The notes beneath the pieces were generated by a model that was not told the DNA's origin, ran no database searches, and worked only from the letters and a program-made list of their open reading frames with translations. A program made the position numbers and the translations under genes. From contig JAGKQI010000061.1 in the NCBI GenBank assembly GCA_018806915.1, forward strand, positions 2,232,001 to 2,296,000: 64,000 bases of DNA, read 5' to 3'. Numbering within the stretch: the first letter of the stretch is position 1; every line of letters begins with the position of its first letter. Of the stretch, positions 35,242 through 44,220 are shown one piece after another. The stretch is from Phytophthora colocasiae. Lineage: Eukaryota > Oomycota > Peronosporomycetes > Peronosporales > Peronosporaceae.

Positions 35242-36657
35242 GTGGTCTTTGGAGTCATTGTCTGGGGTCCTCGCTGGAAAACGCTAAGTCCGGATAGCAC
35301 GCAGCCCGTTCACGTTCGCGGCTGGATCGATAACACCTCTGCGGTAGCCTGGATGGGCCACCATAAATCTGACAACGTGCTCGGACAAGAACTCGTACGG
35401 GTTCTTTCGTGCGCTGAACTACAGCATAACCTTCATGTGTCCACGGCACATCTTCAGGGCTCGACAAATTACCTCGCGGACCTGGGCTCAAGGGCGTGGA
35501 CTGGGACGGCACTAAAGAACTGGACTAACGCTGTGTGTTTATGGTCTGAGCAGGAAATACCCTACGAGTTCCGCAAGATTTACAAACCGACATGGCCGAA
35601 TTGCAGTGGCGATCCCTCGCCGATAACTCGCGAGAGGTACTTCAACACGTGGCGGCAGTGGTGCAGGTTCTGCGCGCGGCATCAAGTATCCCGCTGGCTT
35701 CCACGGTATGACCCGGACGGTCAATCCCTACAACTCATTGTGTTCGCGATTGAGTGTTGGAAAACGGGGGAAGATGCCAATCATCTCCGAGTTGATACCG
35801 TACGGGCCAAACTCAGCCATCTTAGATGGTGTCATCGTCTCGTCGCCGGCTTCAGCCCCGTCCTCCAGCCTCAACATGAACTCGTCCTCCAAGGGATGCG
35901 AAGACTCAGCGCTCCAAGACGTCAACGCGCCGCAGTTACAATCGACATGCTCCAAGTTATCGCAACCGCTAGCAACACGTCAGTCGCCCAACACCGCGTC
36001 ATTTGTGAGGCTGCGGTGTTGGGCTACTTCTTTTGCTTAAGCGGATCTGAATATTTGTCCTCGAGAGGCAAGCGTCACGGATACTGCTTACAAGTCCGCG
36101 ATGTGCGCGTCCAAGACGTCAACGGATCGGTAACAAGAGACTTCAAGACCGCCAGCTCAGTCCAGATCAAACTTCGAGGAAGCAAGACCGACCAGAATGG
36201 GCAATCGATTACAAGGACTATGCTGAAAAGTGGCCAAGCACCGGTGTGTCCGGTATTTGCTGCGTTACTACTCAAGTGCAACGCCACCAAGCTCAAGTTG
36301 TCACCAACGAACCCGCTGTGCACGTTCAGGCGCCATCAAGTACTGTCATCCAACACCATGACCAAGGTCTTAAAGGCGGCAGCAATACTCTGCAAGGAAG
36401 ATCCAAGCGGGATCTCAACGCACTCTCTGCGTACAGGTGGTGCAACAGCACTACACGCTGCAGGGGTCAACGCCGACACGATTCGGATGCACGGTCGGTT
36501 GGCCTCAGATGCATACCGGGCATACATCCACGATGCCCCAGCATCCACGCTTCAGCTCGCCAAGCGCATGGGTCAAGCGGCAACTCGCACGGCATATCAA
36601 CCCGATCATCCAACTGGGGCTGCGCGAACGCTAGCGTCCGCGCGATCGGGTCGCTAA
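35242..36657 (+). pseudogene. RNase H C-terminus plus tyrosine recombinase, key Arg missing
   Basis: This is an open frame of 471 codons without its own start, continuing the polymerase. Residues 1-95 are the end of RNase H (NVREALSVV, then VRGWIDNTSAVAWM and HLQGSTNYLADLGSR). Residues about 140-450 are a tyrosine recombinase: the HxxR motif THSLRTGG has His at 36421-36423, followed by GRLASDAYRAYIH with the likely nucleophilic Tyr. The first catalytic Arg, normally in a phrase like FFLLRxSEYL, reads FFCLSGSEYL, so Ser (36040-36042) replaces Arg. A one-base change from an Arg codon explains this. The recombinase would be expected to be inactive. Confidence 0.8.
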
Positions 36658-36662
36658 TCCGC

Positions 36663-36890
36663 ACAAAAATTGCAGCTGACACCCTTTTTCCCCACGATGA
36701 CGAAGATGTGAAGGAAAAACGTGTTGTGCGCGAGACCATTGAATCACCTGCTGCCATTGATCTACCCATGGCACTCGAGAATACGACCACAGCTGACTCG
36801 GATTCTACCTCATTATCGGCAACTCCTACTTCAGATGGAGGTACACCACATCACTGTCAGGAAGATGCTGCTGCTGCTGCAGTGCTGTAG
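36663..36890 (+). pseudogene. MULE 1 transposase C-terminal tail beyond the retroelement
   Basis: An acidic, Ser/Thr-rich frame (HDDEDVKEKRVV, then SDSTSLSATPTS) ends with an Ala run and TAG. A similar acidic tail ends element 2 (DIPSDIESDVDESM, near 43900), which supports its being the end of the transposase gene separated from 30064-31329 by the DIRS-like insertion. Confidence 0.5.
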
Positions 36891-36993
36891 TGATAGGACT
36901 TGATCTACTTAGCTAGTAGGTTGCAGTACCTTTGCATTAATCTGCGAGTGCCCTTTGCCTGTTGCCATGACTGATGAGAATGTTCTTTTAGTG

Positions 36994-37043
36994 CTGATCC
37001 AAGACCAGATCCGTACTGTATCTGTTCCAAATTCAAATCTACC
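36994..37043 (-). repeat. Right TIR of Mutator-like element 1
   Basis: Inverted partner of 29970-30019. The core ACGGATCTG is also found at the right end of the second Mutator-like element near 44034-44042 (as CAGATCCGT), which links the two elements as one family. Confidence 0.85.
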
Positions 37044-37492
37044 ATGAGACTCACGTGAGAACTGTTCCACAAGAAGGGATAAGTTTTAGCTATGAGAATT
37101 TTAAAACACGTAGGATTCCTCTGCTTCTACCTGGACGATACCATGCGTGATACCATGCGAAAATGGAGTATTCATGTTCATGAATACTTTCGGAACTTAC
37201 CGTCGTGGGTAATCATGTGTGGTAATTTACTATAAAGTAAACTGAATTGCTTCAATGTCTTGGTATCTGACAACGTATCGTTCAATTTTATGAAATTAAG
37301 ACCGGACTTTTTTTCTGTGTGGGTCCTTACGGAATTGTTTTTGAAAGTCCACAATTCACTCTTCAACTTTGCAGTAACACAGGTGAACCTGCTATGCTCT
37401 CTCCACGCTGGTGCGTCAGCAGTTTGACTCTCTTCTGCGTAAGCCTTCTCAACCATCTTGAGCTTCCTACGTAGGGACATTTCCCTAAACAT
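37044..37492. repeat. Inverted repeat, right arm part 2
   Basis: Reverse complement of about 26700-27145. It continues the arm interrupted at 29969 and ends near CATATCG at 37492, after which a Fanzor 3' fragment begins. Confidence 0.85.
37356..37492 (-). pseudogene. 3' fragment of the unrecognised gene, copy 3
   Basis: The last about 45 codons of the 758-aa protein are present in reverse orientation (KMVEKAYAEESQTADAPAW), followed by the 3' flank. A one-base deletion at the codons for RF shifts the frame before the stop. It retains a stretch of the 3' flank (CGTTGTCAGA) that copy 2 lacks but copy 1 has, so it did not come from present-day copy 2. Confidence 0.8.
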
Positions 37493-37504
37493 ATCGTGCC
37501 AAAA

Positions 37505-37740
37505 TCGAGTAAGAGAAAAAGGAGATGGAGCGATTCAAGAACCCAAAGCTCAAGGACTTTAAGATCGTCCTGAAGAGCAATAGGAACGCCTTGCGCTGTG
37601 AAAACAGTCGATGCGAGGCCAATTTCTGGAACCGAGACGTCAACGCTGCACGCAACATGCTGGAACTGATCAAGGGGTACTTTCTGAACCTGGGAAGGAT
37701 GACCGCGTTCGCGCGAGGCGGGTAGCGACAGTGTAAAAGG
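37505..37740 (+). pseudogene. Fanzor fragment C: C-terminal RuvC-III part
   Basis: The frame begins MERFKNPKLKDFKIVLKS and contains ALRCENSRCEANF and WNRDVNAARNML, with the RuvC-III Asp codon at 37636-37638, and ends at a TAG at 37723-37725. It keeps the zinc-ribbon cysteines that copy B lost. It is joined abruptly to the gene fragment at about 37500, so the upstream nuclease is missing here. Confidence 0.7.
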
Positions 37741-37919
37741 AGGATGGAGAGGGTCTGAGGTACTTCAGCAACTGGAAGAACCTCAGGAAGCTTGACAAAC
37801 GAACCATAGTCACATGAGAAAATGCATATCTTTGAAGGGTTAGCTTTCAAATGGTTCGTATCCAGATCTGGTAACTGATATTTGCGGTGGCGATGTTCAG
37901 ATATAGGTTCAGATATTGA

Positions 37920-39357
37920 GTGGTAACCAAGTGTGCTCAGATCGGAAGATGCAGCGCGAGACACAAGGGAGTGGGCAGGCGCCGCCGTGCGAAGGCAGGG
38001 ACCGTGGAGGGCTTACTCCTGCCCCCGAGTTCTGGGGACGGCGGTGATACAGGGGGCGAAGTGTTTGAAGAGTGCGCGGGAGCAGAGACTAGTGGGGACG
38101 GCAACTGTCAGCTACCAATGCAAAACGGCAAAGCCGCCAGCGGAGGAGATGATCTGCCCCAGCCTGAGCGCACAACGTGTTACTTTATAGTATTTAAGTA
38201 CGCGAGGGCTTGGGCGTCTCAGCGCAAAATCGTGTACCGCTGTTCCAAATATCGCGCAGGCTGCAAAGGAAAGATAGAGTACACTATTGCTTCAATGGGC
38301 TATGCTAGCGTTAGAGGGCACACGTGTCGTGACAACCTCATCGCAGCAACCACAATTCGAGACGTCGAGGACGAGATGAAAGCAGCGGCGGACCATCTAG
38401 CTGTGGTGCATCGCGATTGGCGAGCTCGGGATGTTTGGGAGAAACTCCGCCAGCTGTTCTACGACGATGAAATTCCCGACGTGGTGCGTGGCTTGTCCGA
38501 GAACCAAGTCATTAGTCGTGTGAACCATGCAAGAAATCAACACTATTCTGCCAACATACACGGTATGATTGAGACACCGCCGCTCTCGCTTGCGCTAGAT
38601 GAGTTCGTCTCGTTCTTTCAGTTTCACTACGCAACCATGAACCCGAAGGACCTGACAAAACCCACGCGCCTCGTGGGGTGGGCACACCTATCGCTAGTGG
38701 CTCTGCTATAATACCATGGGACGAAGCTTTTTGTCGATGGCACGTTTCGCTGTGTGCCTCGGGGGTACGAACAATGCGTCGTGTTCATGGTACAAGATCG
38801 CGCCTCTGCTGTATACGTGCCTGTCTACTATATTCTCAGTACCTCGAAGCCTGAGGAGGCGTATTGTGATATTGTACATTTTGTAGTGCAAGGCACCGAT
38901 CAGCAGATTGAGCCTGCCGAAGTCATTTGTGACTTCGAAGCCGCTTTCATGAACGCAATTCAAACTCAGTTCCCAAACGCACTCGTGATAGGATGCCTAT
39001 TTCATATGAAACAAGCGCTACGTCGAGCCATGAAACGTTACGCAATCCAAGATATTAAGTGCTCGATTGCAATGAGCAGCGGTGTCCTGGACACGCTGAC
39101 AGTGATTGAACGCAGCCACATCGAGCGAGGCATCAAATGGGTGAAACGAGAGATCAAGACAAACTCAAACTCAAAAAAGGCAGAATTATGGGACGACGTC
39201 ATACGAACATGGCTAGAGAAGTACACTATCGATGTGTGGAATGGGTGTGGTGTCGGCAAAGAGTTAATCGCAAGACGATCAATCCTCTCGAGCGCTTTTA
39301 CAGGGAGCTCAATGGTAGGTTTCCTACTCCACATCCCTCAATGGCCATATTTGTGAC
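37920..39357 (+). pseudogene. MULE transposase, one stop and one frameshift (element 2)
   Basis: The frame has a FLYWCH-like N-terminal region (TTCYFIVFKYARAW, VVYRCSKY-like YRCSKYRAGCKG), a helical middle, then a TAA at 38709-38711. It continues in the same phase with LFVDGTFRCVPRGYEQ (first catalytic Asp), VICDFEAAFMNAI (second Asp) and GCLFHMKQALRRAMKRY (the C-x2-H motif of MULE transposases). Near 39275 a frameshift moves the frame to INPLERFYRELNGRF. The hAT element interrupts it after MAIFV. Position 37920 is a GTG; no convincing ATG start is present in frame. It is more complete than element 1 and would be the reference for this family in the window. Confidence 0.85.
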
Positions 39358-40322
39358 CAGGGTCCCCAATGTGCCATACTCAATATATTCTGCTGCTATT
39401 ACGCCAACAGAATAATAATGACATTATTCCCTAGGCCGACTACGCATTTTCTGCCTGATAGCTTTAACTAAATGCGTCCCACCAGTCCTTGTTGTACGAT
39501 AAAAACATGAGCACTTCCAGAGTGTCGAGGTCTATGGCTTTCCTTAAGTTGGTCAGAACCAGCTTGGATTGACTGAAGAAACGTTCGCACTCGTTCGACG
39601 TAGGTGAAACCCACTCGAGCGGCATGCATTGTGGTGGGGAGCGCGTCACAGGGGTCTTCTTAAAGGCTGACGCGGGAAATGACTTGGAAACTGTCGAATT
39701 CGCCACAGTTTCATCACCGCTACGCTTGAAATTAATGCACGCTGCTTGTTCGCGTCCATTCAGCCGGCCACCATCAATGATCTTCATGATGCCGTTTTCC
39801 AGAGCGGAATTGTTGAAGCCGGAAGCGTCACTTGCCAGCCGGGTCTTCATGCTGGGGTACTTGCGCAGCACTGCATCAAATACACGACGTGCACCCACCA
39901 GTGTTAGAGTAGAATCTTATAGCACCTTACTCACCTCATTCAGCTCATGCAGCGACTTGAGAAGGGAGAGAGCGGCTTCGGTTTCCTCTGGCGTCAGCAA
40001 ATAGCGCGCGATGTCATGCTTAGCCACCGTAGCATGATCCAACGCGAGTAGAGCGCCACAAATCTTGTCGTACCGCTGTACCATACTAAAGGTACTCGAC
40101 CAACGAGTCGCGCTGCGCATGACGGGCGCTAGAGAGGTCATTTTGCGAAGAGCAGCACGACACTTGATGGTGCTCAAGTGCTTCATGAGCGCGTGTATCT
40201 TGGACAACATGGGTTCATGATCAGCCAGATACGCGTTTACCGCCAGCTGAAAACGATGACTCGCACAGCCAATGAAATGCAAAGCTCCAACTTTTCGGCC
40301 AATAGCCTGGTTGACGGAACAA

Positions 40323-41288
40323 CTAGCCGAGTGCCACCCGCTTTTGCGGGCGGTATGTATGTGTTTGGGTGAAGCCCGTGGTGCTCACTGTTCCAGTTCG
40401 CCCCACTACTCACCATCGGCGCCACACCTTCGGCGCGCGCCAGTTGACCGAGGTGCTACCTTCGCTTCGCTCGGTAGGATGTATTTTAGCCAATCACCAG
40501 TGGGGGCTGCGAGCTCGCGAGCTCGCAGCCTACTATTTCGTACTTATCGAAGCACTTTTAGCCGAGTGCCGCCCGCTTTTGCGGGCGGTTTGTATGTGTT
40601 TGGTTGAATCCCGTGGGGCTCACTGTTCCAGTTCGCCCCACTACTCACCATCGGCGCCACACCTTCGGCGCGCGCCAGTTGACCGAGGTGCTACCTTCGC
40701 TTCGCTCGGTAGGATGTATTTTAGCCAATCACCAGTGGGGGCTGCGAGCTCGCGAGCTCGCAGCTACTATTTCGTACTTATCGAAGCAATTTTAGCCGAG
40801 TGGCGCCCGCTTTTGCGGGCGGTTTGTATGTGTTTGGTTGAAACCCGTGGTGCTCACTGTTCCAGTTCGCCCCACTACTCACCATCGGCGCCACACCTTC
40901 GGCGCGCGCCGGTTGGCCGAGGTGCTACCTTCGCTTCGCTCGGTAGGATGCATTTTAGCCAATCACCGGTCTGTAAAGCGGGGCAGCTCAGCATTTTAAT
41001 CGTACTTTGCTTAATTTTGTCCAATTAAATATTTTGTGGCCGGGTGTGCGGACCAATCAGAGGCCATTGAGAGGGTTATCATTAGTGGGCTATATTTGTA
41101 ATTTTGGCATTCCTGAGAGCAGTCTAGAACATAGGGATAGGCTACACCATGGGAAAATACAGTATAGAATACGTACATGTACAAAATGGAGAGACAGGTA
41201 GCTACGCAGGTTTATGCGCTACGACGTTGAACACACACACAACGGACACACAGACACACAGACACGGCACTAGCCTAGAGGACAGAGA
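40323..41288 (-). mobile_element. Helitron unit 3
   Basis: The 5' end is TCTCTGTCC at 41288 and the 3' CTAG is at 40323-40326. Three 3'-type domains of about 235 bp follow each other. Two carry long perfect palindromes of GCTGCGAGCTCGCGA type (40505-40530, 26 bp; 40741-40764, 24 bp). Confidence 0.8.
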
Positions 41289-42207
41289 CTAGCCGAGTGC
41301 CGCCCGCTTTTGCGGGCGGTTTGTATGTGTTTGGTTGAAACCCGTGGTGCTCACTGTTCCAGTTCGCCCCACTACTCACCATCGGCGCCACACCTTCGGC
41401 GCGCGCCAGTTGGCCGAGGTGCTACCTTCGCGACGCTCCGTAGGATGTATTTTAGCCAATCACCAGTAGGCTGCGAGCTCGCAGCTATTACTTTCGTACT
41501 TATCGAAACGTTTTGATGAGCCAATTGCCGCGCTTTGCGGGCGGTTTGTATATGTTTAGTTTGAAACCCGTGGTGCTCACTGTTCCAGTTCGCCCTATTC
41601 TACTCACCATCGGCGCCACACCTTCGGCGCGCGCCAGTTGGCCGAGGTGCTACCTTCGCTTCGCTCGGCAGGATGTATTTTAGCCGAGTGCCGCCCGCTT
41701 TTGCGGGCGGTTTGTATGTGTTTGGTTGAAACCCGTGGGGCTCACTGTTTCCGGATTCGCCCCACTACTCACCATCGGCGCCACACCTTCGGCGCGCGCC
41801 GGTTGGCCGAGGTACCTTCGCTTCGCTCGGTAGGATGCATTTTAGCCAATCACCGGTCTGTAAAGCGGGGCAGCTCAGCATTTTAATCGTACTTAGCTTA
41901 CTTTTGTCCAATTAAATATTTTGTGGCCGGGTGTGCGGACCAATCAGAGGCCATGGAGAGGGTTATCATTAGTGGGCTATATTTGTAATTTTGGCATTCC
42001 TGAGAGCAGTCTAGAACATAGGGATAGGCTACACCATGGGAAAATACAGTATAGAATACGTACATGTACAAAATGGAGAGACAGGTAGCTACGCAGGTTT
42101 ATGCGCTAAGACGTTGAACACACACACAACGGACACACAGACACACAGACACACAGACACACAGACACACAGACACACAGACACGGCACTAGCCTAGAGG
42201 GTAGAGA
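41289..42207 (-). mobile_element. Helitron unit 2
   Basis: The 5' end TCTCTACCC is at 42207 and the 3' CTAG at 41289-41292. It carries the longest GTGTCT microsatellite (about 42124-42185) and three 3'-type domains, the middle one with a damaged hairpin near 41530. Confidence 0.8.
42114..42187 (+). repeat. ACACAG microsatellite in Helitron unit 2
   Basis: A run of ACACAGAC words; shorter versions occur at the same place in units 1 (42822-42860) and 3 (41240-41265). Copy number differs between units. Confidence 0.85.
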
Positions 42208-42882
42208 CTAGCCGAGTGCCGCCCGCTTTTGCGGGCGGTTTGTATGTGTTTGGTTGAAGCCCGTGGTGCTCACTGTTCCAGTTCGCCCCACTACTCACCA
42301 TCGGCGCCACACCTTCGGCGCGCGCCAGTTGGCCGAGGTGCTACCTTCGCTTCGCTCGGTAGGATGTATTTTAGCCGAGTGCCGCCCGCTTTTGCGGGCG
42401 GTTTGTATGTGTTTGGTTGAAACCCGTGGGGCTCACTGTTCCAGTTCGCCCCACTACTCTCCATCGGCGCCACACCTTCGGCGCGCGCCAGTTGGCCGAG
42501 GTGCTACCTTCGCTTCGCTCGGTAGGATGTATTTTAGCCAATCACCGGTCTGTAAAGCGGGGCAGCTCAGCATTTTAATCGTACTTTGCTTAATTTTGTC
42601 CAATGAAAATTTTGTGGCCGGGTGTGCGGACCAATCAGAGGCCATTGAGAGGGTTATCATTAGTGGGTTATATTTGTAATTTTGTCATTCCTGAGAGCAG
42701 TCTAGAAGATAGGGATAGGCTACACCATGGGAAAATACAGTATAGAATACGTACATGTACACAATGGAGAGACAGGTAGCTACGCAGGTTTATGCGCTAA
42801 GACGTTGAACACACACACAACGGACACACAGACACACAGACACACAGACACACAGACACGGCACTAGCCTAGAGGGTAGAGA
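42208..42882 (-). mobile_element. Helitron unit 1
   Basis: The 5' end TCTCTACCC at 42882 is followed by a GTGTCTGTGTGTC run, an AT-rich middle and two successive 3'-type domains. Only the last ends in CTAG (42208-42211); the earlier one (hairpin near 42380-42400) reads CTAAAA at that place. Confidence 0.8.
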
Positions 42883-43689
42883 TTATCACCAATCATAAGC
42901 ACGGATTCCCAAGGCTGTTGAACGTTGATAACGTGTCCGCTATCAGATCGAACAAACTTTGAGCGCCGAGGTCTTTTTCGTCACCCATAGGGCAAAGCGC
43001 GTGAGACGCATTGAATGTTCTCATCATAGCCAGGCTTTCTGCTCCCAACGTTATTCACAGAGGTATCATGGTACACAGCCATGATAGCAATGAAGTGACG
43101 ACCACCACTCGACCAGCCGTCGAGAACTAGCCCAAACTTCTCAGGATGCTTGGCAGCGATGACGTCGCGCACGTATCCGTAGAGCTGATCGATGTGCCTT
43201 TGCAACGTTGAGGCAGAAATAGGCGCCATGGAAGCATTCTTTCAAACCAGAGCTCGCAAAAGCTTATCGGCATGCGGTCCAGCACACACCACTCGATCCA
43301 GCGGAAAATCTCGTTGGTCCGTTGGTCGGGCATGGTGAGACCCAGCGGGTTGGCGCCGGAAAGCAGCTTCGGCCAGTTGTGGGTAATCAGAATGCATCTT
43401 CAGGAGGTGGTGCATTAGGCTTGTATAGCCGTTGCCTTGCTTGTAGATCTTGCCGCACACGCAGCATTTTTATTGTGCCTTGTTGGGTGTCTGCTCGGTG
43501 AAGAGCAGCGAACAGATGTCCTTGTTCGTGAAATTCATGGCTACGAGTCGGAGGACTTAGGCGAAAGGGGGTTGGAGAGTTGTTGCAATGACTGAAAAAG
43601 GTCGAATGAGTTGAGGCGAATGCACAAAGGCTCGTAAAATTTCTCTCGAGGCGGCGACAACCAGTAGTTTTTGTGAACCTAGTTAGATA

Positions 43690-43962
43690 AACTGAAAAAA
43701 TGCTTGCATTTTTACCGCTCCTCAATACATTCTCAAAATGCGATATTATATTGAATACATGTAATTCAAATTGCAGAGGCCTTGTGACTGTGAAGACGGT
43801 CGTCGCATTAGCGACGTTCCTCGTAATCGTGCCAACCGATCTCCTCGTGAGCAAATCGATCTCCCTGATCCCGCCGATATACCCTCCGACATTGAGAGCG
43901 ACGTGGACGAGTCGATGGACCCTGCTCCTGTCGCCGTCACCTCTGACTCGGTCTTTATCTAA
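43690..43962 (+). pseudogene. MULE 2 transposase C-terminal tail
   Basis: The frame at 43771-43962 reads CDCEDGRRISDVPRNRANRS, then an acidic stretch DIPSDIESDVDESMDP and a TAA. It lies about 110 bp inside the right TIR and matches the character and place of the tail of element 1. It is probably the end of the transposase gene cut off by the hAT insertion; similarity is in composition and position, not clear identity. Confidence 0.45.
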
Positions 43963-44220
43963 GTCACTGTAGGTCGCCCATAGGACTAAAGAGCCCAACA
44001 ACATCTTCCATTCATACTTCAGAACACAAGCCAGTCAGATCCGTTCTGTATACGAACCATTTTTATATCTACCATTAGAAGAGAGTTAAGAAGAGTTTGC
44101 CTCCTCACTCGGTAGGCACAGGAAAGATGTATTGTCAGTGCCCTCAGTAATAAAAATAAGGACAGTCGTGTATGCATTCGGTTGTTTCTATTGGCGTGTG
44201 GTCTATCAACAAAGGTTAGC

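Larger units (their letters stand above)
31380..36660 (+). mobile_element. DIRS-like tyrosine-recombinase retroelement nested in MULE 1
   Basis: The gene order is a structural ORF pair, reverse transcriptase, RNase H and tyrosine recombinase, all in the same orientation. This is the order of DIRS-type retrotransposons, which integrate with a tyrosine recombinase and lack LTRs with an integrase. MULE 1 coding sequence is found on both sides, so the element sits inside the transposase gene. Exact ends are not resolved: I could not identify split direct or inverted termini by eye. Stops and a frameshift show that it is not intact. Confidence 0.75.
29970..37043 (+). mobile_element. Mutator-like element 1 (with nested DIRS-like element)
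   Basis: The left end reads GGTTACCTGTCGATTGGAAC and the right end, reverse complemented, GGTAGATTTGAATTTGGAAC; both then share AGATAC, ACGGATCTG and TCTTGGATCAG, giving imperfect TIRs of about 50 bp. ATGAGACT flanks it on both sides (29962-29969 and 37044-37051), an 8-bp target duplication (possibly 9 bp with one mismatch). Joining across the element restores the Fanzor upstream sequence as seen uninterrupted at about 27130. Inside are a broken transposase gene and a complete retroelement inserted late in that gene. Confidence 0.85.
40323..42882 (-). mobile_element. Three non-autonomous Helitrons joined head to tail
   Basis: Read on the minus strand, each unit begins TCTCTACCC or TCTCTGTCC and ends with CTAG, preceded by an 8-bp-stem hairpin (CCGCCCGC AAAA GCGGGCGG) and the spacer CACTCGG. 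Those are the Helitron 5'-TC and 3' hairpin plus CTRR signatures. The outer ends lie between host A and T (GATAA|TCTC and CTAG|TTGTT) without target duplication, as Helitrons do. Units are 42882-42208, 42207-41289 and 41288-40323. At the two inner junctions CTAG is followed directly by TCTCT with no host DNA between. No Rep/helicase is encoded. Confidence 0.85.
39464..43538 (-). pseudogene. hAT transposase, interrupted by Helitrons and frameshifts
   Basis: From the ATG at 43538 the minus strand reads MNFTNKDICSLLF, an in-frame TAA, then a BED-type zinc finger (CCVCGKIYK, then LMHHLLKMH). Next comes LVLDGWSSGGRHFIA, the DGWS motif with the first catalytic Asp, near 43100. The frame is cut at 42883 in the codons for GDN by the Helitrons, and resumes at 40322 with NQAIGRKVGALHF, GCASHRFQ and ATRWSSTF (the TRW motif). 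The C-terminal dimerisation domain lies at about 39490-39640 (WVSPTSNECERFFSQSK). Several frameshifts occur between these, so no protein is made. Removing 40323-42882 restores the reading GDNCSVNQ across the junction, which confirms the nesting. Confidence 0.85.
39358..43669 (-). mobile_element. hAT element nested in MULE 2 (itself split by Helitrons)
   Basis: The left boundary CAGGGTCCCCAATGTGCC (39358) looks like a typical hAT terminus and lies exactly where the MULE 2 frame loses its similarity to MULE 1. TTTGTGAC (39350-39357) and TTTGTGAA (43670-43677) may be the 8-bp target duplication with one mismatch. I could not match the right terminus to the left, so the right end is tentative. 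Confidence 0.5.
37838..44073 (+). mobile_element. Mutator-like element 2 (with nested hAT and Helitrons)
   Basis: The left end starts GGTTAGCTTTCAAATGGTTC and continues GTATCCAG..ATCTG; the right end reverse complemented starts GGTAGATATAAAAATGGTTC and continues GTATACAGAACGGATCTG. These form related TIRs of about 40 bp. A clean target duplication is not seen (TTTGAAG on the left, TTAGAAG on the right). The transposase gene lies just inside the left end and an acidic C-terminal tail lies near the right end, with an hAT element between them. Confidence 0.65.

Noticed and set aside
35242..36657. Crypton (DNA transposon with tyrosine recombinase) instead of a retroelement
   Set aside because: RNase H is fused in the same frame and reverse transcriptase lies just upstream in the same orientation, which fits DIRS-type elements.
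43387..44004. 205-codon minus-strand open frame
   Set aside because: It runs across the hAT boundary and the MULE tail in a phase different from both recognisable proteins.
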